From: Nitrospirota bacterium
Lineage (GTDB): Bacteria > JACPQY01
Reading direction: 5' to 3'
DNA length: 35,185 nt
Assembly: GCA_016190245.1 (NCBI GenBank)
Contig: JACPQY010000020.1
Span: 1 to 35,185, forward strand
Both the position numbers and the translations under genes were made by a program. This document shows positions 23,646-32,414 of this stretch, piece after piece. A model generated the notes under the pieces. It searched no databases and was not told the origin of the DNA. It worked only from the letters and a program-made list of their open reading frames with translations. Numbering within the stretch: position 1 is the stretch's first letter; each line of letters opens with the position of its first letter.

Positions 23646-23851
23646 GCGGCGCCGCCGCACAACTCCTGCTTTCCCTGGCAACGTCCCGTCCCCCTGTTCC
23701 ATCGAGACGCATGGGGCGGGGATTGCGCGGGTATTCAGCGAGAAGCTGAGGCCGTTTCTCCAGGCTCATCAACCGGGAGGCGATCCGACCCCTTCGCGAG
23801 CAGGGTGCGGCTCGTCAGCCGGGCTGATTCCCTGCCGTGGCGGAGCGGCAC
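23646..23851. other. Convergent gap between flgL and actF
   Basis: About 200 bases with no gene and no T-run hairpin on either strand. Only imperfect GC-rich pairings are seen, so the terminators for the two operons could not be identified. Confidence 0.4.
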
Positions 23852-24877
23852 TCAGGCGGTGGTTTCGAGGACGCGGCGGCGGCGGATGAAGATCCGCCAG
23901 GAGGCGATCCCCACCACGAGCGCAGCCACCACGATGGCGGCGTGCCGGAGAAGGATGCCGTTGGAGAAATGAACGGGATGCGGGTGAACCGCAGGCGCGA
24001 CGATCAGGTAGCGTTCAATGAAGGTGCCGCTGAGGATCAGCAGGGCCACGAAGGAAAGTGCCCCTGCCGTTCGCCGGAGCTGCGTGTTGATGAGGCAGAA
24101 GAAGGGGATGAAGAGCTTGACCGCCATCATCGTCCAGAACAGCCCCGGGGCCCAGTGCCAGATCCGCAGATCCATCGGGGCCACCTCGTACGGGAGGTTG
24201 CCGTACCAGATCACGAGGTAGAGCGAAAAGCCCGTGTAGATCCAGAGGAAGGTGAATCCCAGGAGCAATTGGCCCAGAAGATCAAACTGCTGGACCTGGA
24301 GTTTCGGCCCGAGGGCGCTGCCGCGGAGGAAGGCGAATGTCAGGATCGCCGCGGCCGTCCCGGCTTGGAGGTTCGAGATGATCTGGAAGGGGGGGAAGAC
24401 GGAAGGGTGCCAGTGCGGCTGGAGGTTGGTGCCGAAATCCCAACTGAGAATGGTCTGGGCGGCGAAGAAGAAGATGAGAGTGAAGGCGCTCAGGACGCGA
24501 CGGGGCGTCTCGCCCAGCTTGTCGGCCTTGAAGAACAGGCCCAAGCCCAGAAGGTACACGGCGGCGTTCAGCACGAGCGTGCGGAAGGCCATGTGCGGGA
24601 TGCTGTACCAGTACCCCTCGGCGTGCCCGGCCGTCCAATAGAAGAGCCCGTGCCGTCCCCCCAAAACGAGGACCAGCAACATGAGGATCGCGGGGACCAG
24701 GAGAGCTCCCGCGGATTCCATCGCGGGCTGAAGCGGGCGCGGCCAGGTCGCCTTGACGATGTAGAAGGTGGCCGAGAGGGCGATCCATGCCTGGCTGATG
24801 CCCACGATGAACAGCGTCGTCGCCAGGAAGGCGGCCCACTGGATCGAGCCGGTCCACGCCGCGTGAGTTTCGTGCAT
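23852..24877 (-). CDS. actF: ActF: NrfD-like membrane subunit of alternative complex III
   Basis: The 341-residue polytopic membrane protein has about ten hydrophobic helices with the NrfD/PsrC pattern. Examples are SWDFGTNLQPHWHPSVFPPF and TGFSLYLVIWYGNLPYEV, which match the second NrfD-like subunit (ActF) of ACIII. It is shorter than ActC and lies last in the operon, as ActF does. Its start at 24877 is 1 base after the actD stop codon, so translation is probably coupled. In ACIII, ActC is held to carry the quinol site and ActF is its diverged paralogue. The gene normally between actD and actF (actE) is missing. Confidence 0.85.
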   Translation of the reverse strand: MHETHAAWTGSIQWAAFLATTLFIVGISQAWIALSATFYIVKATWPRPLQPAMESAGALLVPAILMLLVLVLGGRHGLFYWTAGHAEGYWYSIPHMAFRTLVLNAAVYLLGLGLFFKADKLGETPRRVLSAFTLIFFFAAQTILSWDFGTNLQPHWHPSVFPPFQIISNLQAGTAAAILTFAFLRGSALGPKLQVQQFDLLGQLLLGFTFLWIYTGFSLYLVIWYGNLPYEVAPMDLRIWHWAPGLFWTMMAVKLFIPFFCLINTQLRRTAGALSFVALLILSGTFIERYLIVAPAVHPHPVHFSNGILLRHAAIVVAALVVGIASWRIFIRRRRVLETTA

Positions 24878-24878
24878 T

Positions 24879-25379
24879 TCAGCGTCCTCCGGCCGGCCTG
24901 AGCTCCCCGCCGGCCTTCTTGAGAAGGTTCTGCACCTGGGTCAGATGGCCGTCCGGGCACTCGGCCAGGACCACCAGCTTGTCTTCACTTGCGCGCTCTT
25001 CGTACACATCCAGTTTTCTTCGCCACCGGCGCGTGAGGAGGACGAGTCCCGTGAAGGTGCCCAGGAAGCCGAAAAGGTTGGCGCACTCGTAGGCGATGAC
25101 GAGGCCCGGCGGGATCGAAAGGATCGGCTTGCCGCCCGTGATCAGGTTCATGAGGTAGAACGTACCGAGAACGAGGGTCAAGCCGAACATCACGCCGCAT
25201 GCGGCAAACAGGAGCGAGAAGGCCCACACGCGGGCGCTCTTAGGTTTCAGTTCCTCCTGGATCTCCGCGTAGGGGATGGGCGAGTAGCAGAGGATTTCCG
25301 GGTAGCCGGCCCTCTTGAGCTCCCGGATGGCGTGAAGGGCCGCATCCGGAGATGAGTAGGCCGCGAAGGCTTTTACCAC
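24879..25379 (-). CDS. actD: ActD: DUF3341 membrane subunit of alternative complex III
   Basis: The 166-residue protein matches DUF3341. A soluble alpha/beta start (VKAFAAYSSPDAALHAIREL, then EILCYSPIPYAEIQE) leads into two membrane helices (about 51-78 and 89-115). A cytoplasmic tail follows with LVVLAECPDGHLTQVQNLLKKAG. DUF3341 occurs almost only as ActD in ACIII operons, so it strongly supports the complex assignment. It is separated from actC by 123 bases that carry a palindromic repeat, and it overlaps the actF start region. Confidence 0.88.
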   Translation of the reverse strand: MVKAFAAYSSPDAALHAIRELKRAGYPEILCYSPIPYAEIQEELKPKSARVWAFSLLFAACGVMFGLTLVLGTFYLMNLITGGKPILSIPPGLVIAYECANLFGFLGTFTGLVLLTRRWRRKLDVYEERASEDKLVVLAECPDGHLTQVQNLLKKAGGELRPAGGR

Positions 25380-25405
25380 GGGAGCGTGGACCTGCCGGCG
25401 AGATC

Positions 25406-25464
25406 GGACGCATGAGAATGCGTCCCTACGGCCCCCGCCCGTAGGGAGCGATTCCCATCGCTCC
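25406..25464. repeat. Branched palindromic intergenic repeat, copy 2 (between actC and actD)
   Basis: Three perfect hairpins in a row: GGACGCAT/ATGCGTCC (25406-25425), TCCCTACGG/CCGTAGGGA (25423-25447) and GGAGCGAT/ATCGCTCC (25445-25464). The arms overlap by a few bases, so the outer and middle stems could be alternatives. It lies inside the act operon, where it could affect mRNA stability between actC and actD. Confidence 0.72.
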
Positions 25465-25502
25465 GAACGCGTGACCCCGCCGAGAAACGCGGCCTGCCTA
25501 AG

Positions 25503-26813
25503 CTACTCGCTCTCATGGATCTCCTCTTTCACCTCGTACATCGAAACGGACGGGAACAGCTTGCAGAAGATCAGCATGAGGAAGCCGAACATCGCGAACG
25601 TGCCGATGACGATCGAGCTGTCCACCCAGGTCGCCTGGATGTCGCCCCAGGAGGCGGGGATGAAGCTGCGGGTGGTGGAGATGACGATCATGACGCGCTC
25701 GGCCCACATGCCGAGGTTGATCAGGATGGACGACACGAAGAGGAACGGCATCGAGCGGCGGAATCGTCGCGAGATCAGGAAGAGGGGCAGGATGCCCGCG
25801 GTGACGAACATGACCCAGAAGTGCTGGCTGGCCGGTCCCCAGAATCGCGATTCGAGGACGTTCTTGTGGAATGGGTCTCCCGCAAACCACTCCGGCAGCA
25901 CCTCCATCAGACTCAGGTAGAACCAGATGAGGTAGATGCCGAACATGAGCAGGGCGAGCTTGTCCATGTGGTCGTCCGTCACGAGGTGCTTGAGTTTGAA
26001 AAACTTCCTCATCAGGATGAGGAGGGTGATCACGAACGCCACGCCCGAGAAGATGGCGCCGGAGACGAAGTAGGGCGCGAACACTGTGCTGTGCCAGCCG
26101 GGCTGGATGGACATGGCGAAGTCCCACGACACGATCCCGTGCACCGTCGGCACGATCGCCGTGAGGAAGCAGGCGTAGATGGTGTAGGCCTTCTGGAAGA
26201 CGTACCACTCGCGGTTCGTCCCCTTCCAGCCCAGCGCGAGGATGCCGTAGATGGTCCGCTTGATCCCCTTCGAGTTGTCGCGGACGATGGCGAGGTCCGG
26301 GATCATGCCGAAATAGAGGAAGATGCTGCTCCCCACGAGGTAGGAGGAGACGGCGACCGTGTCCCACGCGAGCGGTGAACGGTAGTTCGGCCACAGTTCC
26401 CGCTGGTTGGGGTAGGGAAGGAGCCAGTAGAATTTCCAGACACGCCCCAGATGGATGAGCGGATAGATGGCGGCGCACAGGAGCGAGATGGACGTCATGG
26501 CCTCGGCGATCCGATAAAGGGGTTTTCTCCATTTCACCTTGAGGAGGTGGAGAATGGCGGAGAGGAGGGTGCCCGCGTGGCTGACGCCGATCCAGAAGAC
26601 GAACGTGCCGATGTAGAGGAACCACATGGCGGGGTGGCGCTTGCCGGACATGCCCATCCCGTAATCAATCTGCACGGACCAGGCGTAGCCGCCCCAGGCC
26701 ACGAGTCCGCCTGTGACCAGCACGGCGAGGACGTAGAGGGGGCTCAGGCGGAACATCGTTCGCAGGACGTCCCGGTTGACGTCCGAGAAGCTGATCGGGT
26801 GGTTGGAGGCCAT
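25503..26813 (-). CDS. actC: ActC: NrfD/PsrC-like quinol-site subunit of alternative complex III
   Basis: The 436-residue NrfD-family protein has ten predicted membrane helices. It shows features of ActC: YIGTFVFWIGVSHAGTLLSA, the IVSWDFAMSIQPGWHSTVF motif with its Trp-Asp and His, and NLGMWAERVMIVISTTRSFI near the end. It is thought to carry the quinol oxidation site. The ATG (26811-26813) overlaps the actB TGA by one base (TGATG), so translation is coupled. An open frame continues upstream into actB but is only a shadow. The protein ends with a short acidic cytoplasmic tail (VKEEIHESE). Confidence 0.93.
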   Translation of the reverse strand: MASNHPISFSDVNRDVLRTMFRLSPLYVLAVLVTGGLVAWGGYAWSVQIDYGMGMSGKRHPAMWFLYIGTFVFWIGVSHAGTLLSAILHLLKVKWRKPLYRIAEAMTSISLLCAAIYPLIHLGRVWKFYWLLPYPNQRELWPNYRSPLAWDTVAVSSYLVGSSIFLYFGMIPDLAIVRDNSKGIKRTIYGILALGWKGTNREWYVFQKAYTIYACFLTAIVPTVHGIVSWDFAMSIQPGWHSTVFAPYFVSGAIFSGVAFVITLLILMRKFFKLKHLVTDDHMDKLALLMFGIYLIWFYLSLMEVLPEWFAGDPFHKNVLESRFWGPASQHFWVMFVTAGILPLFLISRRFRRSMPFLFVSSILINLGMWAERVMIVISTTRSFIPASWGDIQATWVDSSIVIGTFAMFGFLMLIFCKLFPSVSMYEVKEEIHESE

Positions 26814-29788
26814 CAGGCGGTCACCTTTCGCAGATACGTCAGAGAGGGCACGGTATTGAGGCTTTCGAGGACCCGATATCCGCGGGCATCCTGCGCTTGG
26901 CGTGTGGCGCGCGCCTCCGGGTCCTTGAGATTGCCGAAGACGATGGCATCGGCGGGGCAGGACTGCTGGCAGGCCGTGAGCACCTCGCCGTCCGCGAGAG
27001 GCCGTCGGCCTCCATCCTTGGCCCGGTCGCTCGCGGTGCGGATGCGTTGGATGCAGAACGTGCATTTCTCCATCACGCCGTCCATTCGCACGCGCACCTC
27101 GGGGTTGTGCTGCCGCTCCAGCGGCGCGGCCCACATCTTCTGGAACTCGAACCAGTTGAAGTAGCGCACCTTGTACGGGCAGTTGTTCGAGCAGTACCGG
27201 GTGCCGACGCAGCGGTCGTACACCATGACGTTCAGCCCCTGTTGGTTGTGGGACGTCGCATAGACCGGGCAGACCGGTTCGCAGGGCGCGTTTTCGCAGT
27301 GCTGGCACATCATCGGGAGGAATCGAGCGGCGGGTCCCTCGGTCGCAAGTAGATTGCCCCCGTCGGGCCAGTAGCGCTCCACGCGGATCCAGCGGAAGTC
27401 ACGCCGTTTCGAGCAGTGGTCCTCGCCCACCACGGGGATGTTGTTCTCGGCGCTGCATGCCACCATGCAGGCGCCGCAACCCGTGCACCGGTCCAGGTCA
27501 ATGGTCATGCCCCACTTCACCTGCTCTCCGTGAAGTGGTTTGGGCGGTGTATGCCGCACACCGTGGGCCGCATCGAGTTCTTTCGCGGAGATGGTCTGGA
27601 TCACGCCCGTGCCCATGTCGTACGGACTTCCCTGTGAGCGGACGACGCGCGCGCGCTTCCCGGTGGGCTTTACCAGTACGGCGGTTGCGGCGAGGGCAAG
27701 GCTCCCGGAGCCCTCGTCCGTTTTCAAGGAAAGGATCGAGAGGGGGTTGATCCCGCGCCCGCTCGCATATCGGCCGTTTTCGCGGTGACCCTGCCCGATG
27801 GGGACCCCCACGACGTCCGGTCGGATCCCGGGGAAGACCAGCACCGGCGCCTCGATGGCGCCCTCGGGGGACTCGACCCTCACCACGTCGCCGTCCTTCA
27901 CGCCGAGGGTCTGAGCCGCATCCGGATGCAGCTCAACGGGGGAGTTCCAAACCACCGTCGTGAGCGGATCGGGAAGTTCCTGCAGCCACGGCAAAGCGGC
28001 GTGACGACCGTCGTAAAACCGGGTGGAGGGGTAGGCATAGAGGACAAACTTGTATTCGGGGCTGGTCGCTTCCGATCGCGAGGCGGCGCCGGCGGCCTCA
28101 CGAAGGCCGTCGAGCAGGCGGGATTCCTTGGGCGTGACGGGGAGGGTGGAGTCCTTCTGGCTCCACCAGCCTCCTGCCGCCACGGCGGCCTGCCAGAATT
28201 CATCGGACGACCCCTTCTGGCCGCTCCCCTTGTGGATAGAGGACCAGCGCTCTCTGAGGAATGTTTCGAAGTTCGCAGCCGGGCGCGGCACGCCGAGGCC
28301 GCCAAGGATGTCGAGCAGCACGTCCTCGGCCGGCCGAGACTCGTGCATCGCGGACACGACGGGGCGGCCGAGATTGGCCACGGTGCGGCCGACGGGGGCC
28401 GCCGGCGTCGCATCCCACCAGGATTCGAGATAGGTGGCCAAGGGGAGCACGAGGTCGCACGCCGCCGAGGTGTCGTTGGGGACCGTGGCAAAGGCGACGC
28501 GGAAGTCCGCCTTGCCAAGCGCATTCGCAAAGCCGAGGCGGCCCGGGAGTGTGAACAGGGGGTCCGTGTCGATGAAGAAGATCGCTTTCACCTGCCCGCC
28601 CTCCAGCGAGGCTTTCAGGCGTGAAAGTCTGGCAAGGTCGGCGGCAGCTGGGGCGGTCTCGGCTTGGAAGCGGACGGTGTCGTTCAAGTTTCCCGTAAGC
28701 CAGTTGAGGATCTGGGCGGCCGCGGCAAGTGCGGTCGCATTGCTGGCCTGGTTGGTTCCCGCAACGACGCACGCGGGCTTCACGCTTGCAAGTTCGCGGG
28801 CTAGGGATTCGAGCCGGTCGGCCTGCACGCCGCTCAACTCGGCCACGCGGGCAGGGTCAAATGCGGCGAGCGCCTCTTTCCAGGCGGTGGCATCAAGGTC
28901 GCCTCGACCCAGGCCGTCGCGCACGATGACGTGGGCGAGCGCGAGGGCCACGGCCGCTTCGGTGCCGGGTTTCGGGGCCAGCCAGACGTCGGCATTGGCG
29001 GCCGTCAGCGAGAGGTGAGGTTCAACGTGAACCCATCGGCCCCGGCGCTCCCGACCGGTGCTTCCATTTCGGAAGACGCCGTAGTCCTGGGTGTAGTGAA
29101 CGGGAGACAACCAAGTCCCGAGCATGTCGGCCCCGAACGAGATGACAAGGTTGGCCTGGTCGAGACGATACACAGGGATTTCGGCCCGCTCGAAGAGCAG
29201 GCGATTCGCCGCGCGAAGCGGCTCGGCGTTCAGGATTTCGTGGACGATGTGCTTGTCGGTTCCCGCACCGAGCGCGCGCAAGAAGGCGTCAACAAGGGCC
29301 TTGCGGCCTGCCGTGAGGTGTGGCGTCACCACGGCCACGCGATCCGACTGGCCCTGCTCGCGCAGGGTTCTAAGGCGGGCAACGACCAACTCGATCGCCT
29401 CGGGCCACGTGGCGGGTTGAAGGGCGCCGGCCGTAGCTTTCTTCAACGGTTGGGTGACGCGGTCCGGGTGATAGAGGAGTTGAAGGCCCGCCTGGCCCCG
29501 GGCGCAGATCCGGCCGTGGTTGACGGGATGGGCGGGGTTTCCTTCGATTTTCTTGGCGTTTCCGTCCAGCACTTTGACTTGGATGCCGCATCCGGCCGGA
29601 CACATCCCGCAGGTGGTCGAGACCCACGTGGGTGCACCGGGCAGGTAGCCCTCGGGATACGAGATTGGGGAAATGAAAGACTTCTTCGGTTGCTCGCATG
29701 CCGCGACGGTGGCGGCCACGGCTGCAACGGCCAGGAATTCACGCCGATCTATCTTGTTCTGTGCTTTGGGTTTCGACTCCCGACTCAC
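26813..29788 (-). CDS. actB: ActB: fused MopB-like and Fe-S cluster subunit of alternative complex III
   Basis: The 991-residue protein has a Tat-type start (KIDRREFL, twin Arg 15-16) with Cys31 after the hydrophobic stretch. It continues into a molybdopterin-oxidoreductase-like domain. In ACIII this domain binds no molybdenum cofactor, but here it keeps a CxxCxxxC...C set (Cys60, 63, 67, 95) that could bind one Fe-S cluster. The C-terminal third is an FdhB-like ferredoxin with CTGCGACMVAC, CQHCENAPCEPVC, CVGTRYCSNNCPY and CTFCIQ groups, as expected for three [4Fe-4S] and one [3Fe-4S]. The start is GTG at 29788, which lies inside an array of 7-bp repeats; no clear Shine-Dalgarno is seen. Confidence 0.93.
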   Translation of the reverse strand: MSRESKPKAQNKIDRREFLAVAAVAATVAACEQPKKSFISPISYPEGYLPGAPTWVSTTCGMCPAGCGIQVKVLDGNAKKIEGNPAHPVNHGRICARGQAGLQLLYHPDRVTQPLKKATAGALQPATWPEAIELVVARLRTLREQGQSDRVAVVTPHLTAGRKALVDAFLRALGAGTDKHIVHEILNAEPLRAANRLLFERAEIPVYRLDQANLVISFGADMLGTWLSPVHYTQDYGVFRNGSTGRERRGRWVHVEPHLSLTAANADVWLAPKPGTEAAVALALAHVIVRDGLGRGDLDATAWKEALAAFDPARVAELSGVQADRLESLARELASVKPACVVAGTNQASNATALAAAAQILNWLTGNLNDTVRFQAETAPAAADLARLSRLKASLEGGQVKAIFFIDTDPLFTLPGRLGFANALGKADFRVAFATVPNDTSAACDLVLPLATYLESWWDATPAAPVGRTVANLGRPVVSAMHESRPAEDVLLDILGGLGVPRPAANFETFLRERWSSIHKGSGQKGSSDEFWQAAVAAGGWWSQKDSTLPVTPKESRLLDGLREAAGAASRSEATSPEYKFVLYAYPSTRFYDGRHAALPWLQELPDPLTTVVWNSPVELHPDAAQTLGVKDGDVVRVESPEGAIEAPVLVFPGIRPDVVGVPIGQGHRENGRYASGRGINPLSILSLKTDEGSGSLALAATAVLVKPTGKRARVVRSQGSPYDMGTGVIQTISAKELDAAHGVRHTPPKPLHGEQVKWGMTIDLDRCTGCGACMVACSAENNIPVVGEDHCSKRRDFRWIRVERYWPDGGNLLATEGPAARFLPMMCQHCENAPCEPVCPVYATSHNQQGLNVMVYDRCVGTRYCSNNCPYKVRYFNWFEFQKMWAAPLERQHNPEVRVRMDGVMEKCTFCIQRIRTASDRAKDGGRRPLADGEVLTACQQSCPADAIVFGNLKDPEARATRQAQDARGYRVLESLNTVPSLTYLRKVTA

Positions 29789-29810
29789 GATTCTCGACTC
29801 ACGATCAACG
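29772..29810. repeat. 7-bp repeats across the actA-actB junction
   Basis: On the plus strand CGACTCC CGACTCA CGATTCT CGACTCA CGATCAA has period 7. It begins inside the actB N-terminal codons and ends at the actA stop (29805-29807). The GTG start codon of actB is part of a repeat unit. Confidence 0.6.
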
Positions 29811-30374
29811 GTGACAGAACCAGCAGTCCTCGGTCATGCTCCCGGGGCTCACGCCGAGTTCCGCTTCTTTCTGCCTATGGCAGGTGAGACACCAACCCAT
29901 CTGGAGCGGGGCCACTCGCGTCAGCACCGCCATCTGTTCAACGGCCCCGTGGCAGTCCTGGCATTGGACGCCGGCCTTGACGTGCCGTTTGTGGGTGAAC
30001 CGGATGAAGTGACGCAGTTGATGGACGCGCACCCACTCGATCGGCTCATTGTTGTTCACGTGCTCGACGAGTTTCTGCACGCCCGGCTTGTCCAGGCCAA
30101 GCCCGACGTGGCACGTCATGCAAAGTTGCAGAGGCGGGGCGCCGGCCTGTTCCGACTGTTCGACGAACACGTGACAAAAGGCGCAGGGGAGCCCGAGCTC
30201 ACCGGCGGCCGCATTCGCGCCCGCGTGGCGGTTGTGCGGGAAGGGGATGGGCTGAGCGGGGGCGGGATCGCCGAACGTCGGTGTCATGAAGGGGCCGTAG
30301 ACGAAGAGGAGAAAACCCACGACACAGGCCGCGCAAAGCGCCGCCAATCCCGCCAGGATCTTCAGAATGTTCAC
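29805..30374 (-). CDS. actA: ActA: pentaheme cytochrome c of alternative complex III
   Basis: ActA takes electrons from the Fe-S subunit toward the acceptor. Five CxxCH haem-c sites are visible in order: CAFCH, CMTCH, CQDCH, CLTCH and CWFCH. Spaced His residues (PHNRHAG, RFTHKRHVKAG) are likely second axial ligands. One N-terminal membrane anchor (about NILKILAGLAALCAACVVGFLLF) precedes the periplasmic part. GTG at 30374 is chosen because a promoter-like pair ends just upstream, with its start near 30403. The frame could extend to GTG at 30419, but that would begin inside the -10 region. It is the first gene of the act operon. Confidence 0.92.
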   Translation of the reverse strand: MNILKILAGLAALCAACVVGFLLFVYGPFMTPTFGDPAPAQPIPFPHNRHAGANAAAGELGLPCAFCHVFVEQSEQAGAPPLQLCMTCHVGLGLDKPGVQKLVEHVNNNEPIEWVRVHQLRHFIRFTHKRHVKAGVQCQDCHGAVEQMAVLTRVAPLQMGWCLTCHRQKEAELGVSPGSMTEDCWFCHR

Positions 30375-30409
30375 TGCACCGGTCCTAATTAGACGTGATA
30401 ATGCGCGTC

Positions 30410-30438
30410 CAATTAACACGCTGGCGGTGGGGTGTCAA
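30410..30438 (-). promoter_or_regulatory. Sigma-70-like promoter of the act operon
   Basis: On the minus strand a perfect TTGACA (30438-30433) is followed after 16-17 bases by TTAATT/TAATTG (about 30416-30410), a weak -10. The predicted start near 30403 leaves about 29 bases before the GTG at 30374. The region is AT-rich compared with its surroundings. Confidence 0.45.
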
Positions 30439-30488
30439 ACGAAAATGAGCCTACGAAATGAATCTTGCTGTGCGACTCGGAACCGCGG

Positions 30489-30722
30489 CTACTTCTTCTT
30501 CGCGGCGGCGGCCCCCGATGCGGTGCCTTTCCCCGCGGGCCGCAGGATCGTCCGGAAGATCTTCCGCGGGTGAGGCTTCCCGAGCAGGACTCGAAGCTTC
30601 CTCTGCGCCCGCTTGAGCTTCTTGCGGGCCGCACGCGCCGCCTCGCCGGATCCGGCCTTCTTGATTCGTTCCTTGAATAGCCCGATCCGCGTCTGAATCC
30701 GTTCCTGTGTGGCGAGAGGCAT
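30489..30722 (-). CDS. Small Lys/Arg-rich protein of unknown function
   Basis: The 77-residue product begins MPLATQERIQTRIGLFKERI and is strongly basic, with RAARKKLKRAQRKLRVLLGKP in the middle (shown in overlapping part) and an AAAAKKK tail. It is helical with a nucleic-acid- or ribosome-binding look, but I do not recognise a family. It starts 6 bases after the aldehyde dehydrogenase stop with AAAGGCC about 10 bases upstream, so it is probably co-transcribed with it. A Lys/Ala-rich tail like this resembles eukaryote-like linker or ribosomal proteins only by composition. Confidence 0.6.
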   Translation of the reverse strand: MPLATQERIQTRIGLFKERIKKAGSGEAARAARKKLKRAQRKLRVLLGKPHPRKIFRTILRPAGKGTASGAAAAKKK

Positions 30723-30727
30723 GAGAC

Positions 30728-32311
30728 TCAGGCCTTTCCCGAGAGGGCGCCAACCACGCGACCGAGGGCGCTCAACCTGTGCCGTGCGCCGCGGCGGAAC
30801 AAGAGCTGCATTCCGTTCTTGAAAATTGCAAACTTCTTTGCATCGTAGGGGTACCACCACGGCCGGGTTCGGATCCAGTTCGGCAGGTAGTCGAGGTGAA
30901 GATGCTTCGGGTACACAAACTCCATCATGCCGATCCGCGAGTGGGATGCTCCGAGGCCGCTTTCCTTCATGCCTTGCCACGGCGTGTCCGTCAGTCCGTA
31001 CGTGTACGCGTGGTCGTTCACGCAGACCGTGCCGGCGTCGATCCGCGCGGCTACCGCCTCCGCGCGCTTCCGGTCCTTGCCCCACACGCTCGCCGTCAGG
31101 CCGTAGTTGGAGTCGTTGGCGAGCGTCACGGCTTCGTCCTCGGTTTCGAACGTCATGATGGGCAGGAGGGGGCCGAATGTTTCTTCGCGGATGCATTTCA
31201 TCCCGTGGTTCACGTCCGTCAGGACCGTCGGTTCGTAGAAGTAGCCCTTTCCCTCGGGCCGCCGGCCTCCGTGCAGAATCTTGGCGCCTTTTGCCACGGC
31301 GTCCTTCACGTGGTCCTCGACGGTTTGTCTCTGCCCCTCGCTCACCATGGGGCCCATCTCCACCTGGTTCGAGGTGTAGGCGCCCACCCTCATCTTCTTG
31401 GTCTCGGCCACGACTTTCTCGATGAAGGGCTGGGCGATTTTCTTGTGGACGTAGACCCGCTCGATGGATGCGCACACCTGGCCGCAGTTGGTGAACGCGC
31501 CCCACACGGCGCCCCTGGCGGCCAGATCGAGATCTACGTCGTCCAACACGACCATCGGGTCTTTCCCGCCGAGTTCGAGCACCACGGGGATGAGGTGGCG
31601 CCCGCAGGCTTCCATAATTCTCTTGCCTACCTCTGTGCTGCCCGTAAAGACGACCTTCTTAATGGGGGGCCGACACAGGACACGCTGGGCGGTCGCGCCG
31701 GAAGTGGTGACCATCTCGAGGGCGCCCTCGGGGAGGTTCCCGCCGCGGGTGAGGATCTCGTGGATTTTCTGAGCGACGAGGGGGACGTCCGAGGCGGGCT
31801 TGAAGACGACCGTGTTGCCCGTGAGGAGCGCGAAGACGATGCCGGACATCGGCAGCGCAAAGGGGAAATTCCAGGGAGAGATCACCGCCACAACGCCCAG
31901 CGGCTCGTAGACCAGCCGGCTGCGCTTCACCTTGGGGAAGGGGAGGAAATGGAGCGGGATGTCCTGCGGCTGGAGAACCTCTTCCGCCTTCTTGGACCAG
32001 TAGGCGATGAGATCGGCCACCGTGAAGAGATCCGCCACCAGCGCCTCGATGCGCGGCTTGCCCTGTTCTTTGCTGATCGTCTCGATGAGCTCGTCCGCGT
32101 GGTCCAGCATGTAGTCATTGGCCTGCCGGAGGTGCTCGGCTCGTTCGGCCAAGGGCATCCGGCCCCACGTCTGGCAGGCCTTCAGGGCGCGAAAGACGGC
32201 GGATTCGACCTCCGTCTCGGACATCAGCGGCACCCGGCCAATCTCTTCCAGGGTGGCCGGGTTGATGCTGGGGATCACCGCGCTCTGGGCCGCCTCACGC
32301 ACGTACGCCAT
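30728..32311 (-). CDS. NAD(P)-dependent aldehyde dehydrogenase family protein
   Basis: The 527-residue protein oxidises an aldehyde to an acid with NAD(P). Visible motifs are VISPWNFPFALPMSG for cofactor binding, VVFTGSTEVGKRI in the Rossmann part, VVLELGGKDPMVV with the general-base Glu, and FTNCGQVCASIERVYV with the catalytic Cys. EETFGPLLPIMTF near the C-terminus also fits. About 40 residues extend beyond a typical ALDH end (basic, aromatic, RTRPWWYPYDAKKF), possibly a membrane-contact tail. The ATG at 32311 starts MAYVREAAQS; AGGAG lies 13 bases upstream. Substrate is unknown; neighbours give no pathway. Confidence 0.92.
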   Translation of the reverse strand: MAYVREAAQSAVIPSINPATLEEIGRVPLMSETEVESAVFRALKACQTWGRMPLAERAEHLRQANDYMLDHADELIETISKEQGKPRIEALVADLFTVADLIAYWSKKAEEVLQPQDIPLHFLPFPKVKRSRLVYEPLGVVAVISPWNFPFALPMSGIVFALLTGNTVVFKPASDVPLVAQKIHEILTRGGNLPEGALEMVTTSGATAQRVLCRPPIKKVVFTGSTEVGKRIMEACGRHLIPVVLELGGKDPMVVLDDVDLDLAARGAVWGAFTNCGQVCASIERVYVHKKIAQPFIEKVVAETKKMRVGAYTSNQVEMGPMVSEGQRQTVEDHVKDAVAKGAKILHGGRRPEGKGYFYEPTVLTDVNHGMKCIREETFGPLLPIMTFETEDEAVTLANDSNYGLTASVWGKDRKRAEAVAARIDAGTVCVNDHAYTYGLTDTPWQGMKESGLGASHSRIGMMEFVYPKHLHLDYLPNWIRTRPWWYPYDAKKFAIFKNGMQLLFRRGARHRLSALGRVVGALSGKA

Positions 32312-32414
32312 GAGGCGCTTATATCTCCTGCCGCCCCGGAATGCAACACCCCCTCCGGCGGGATCAGGGTTGCTTGCGACGCAGGCCTGCGCGAGGTAGG
32401 GGTGGATGCTTCTC

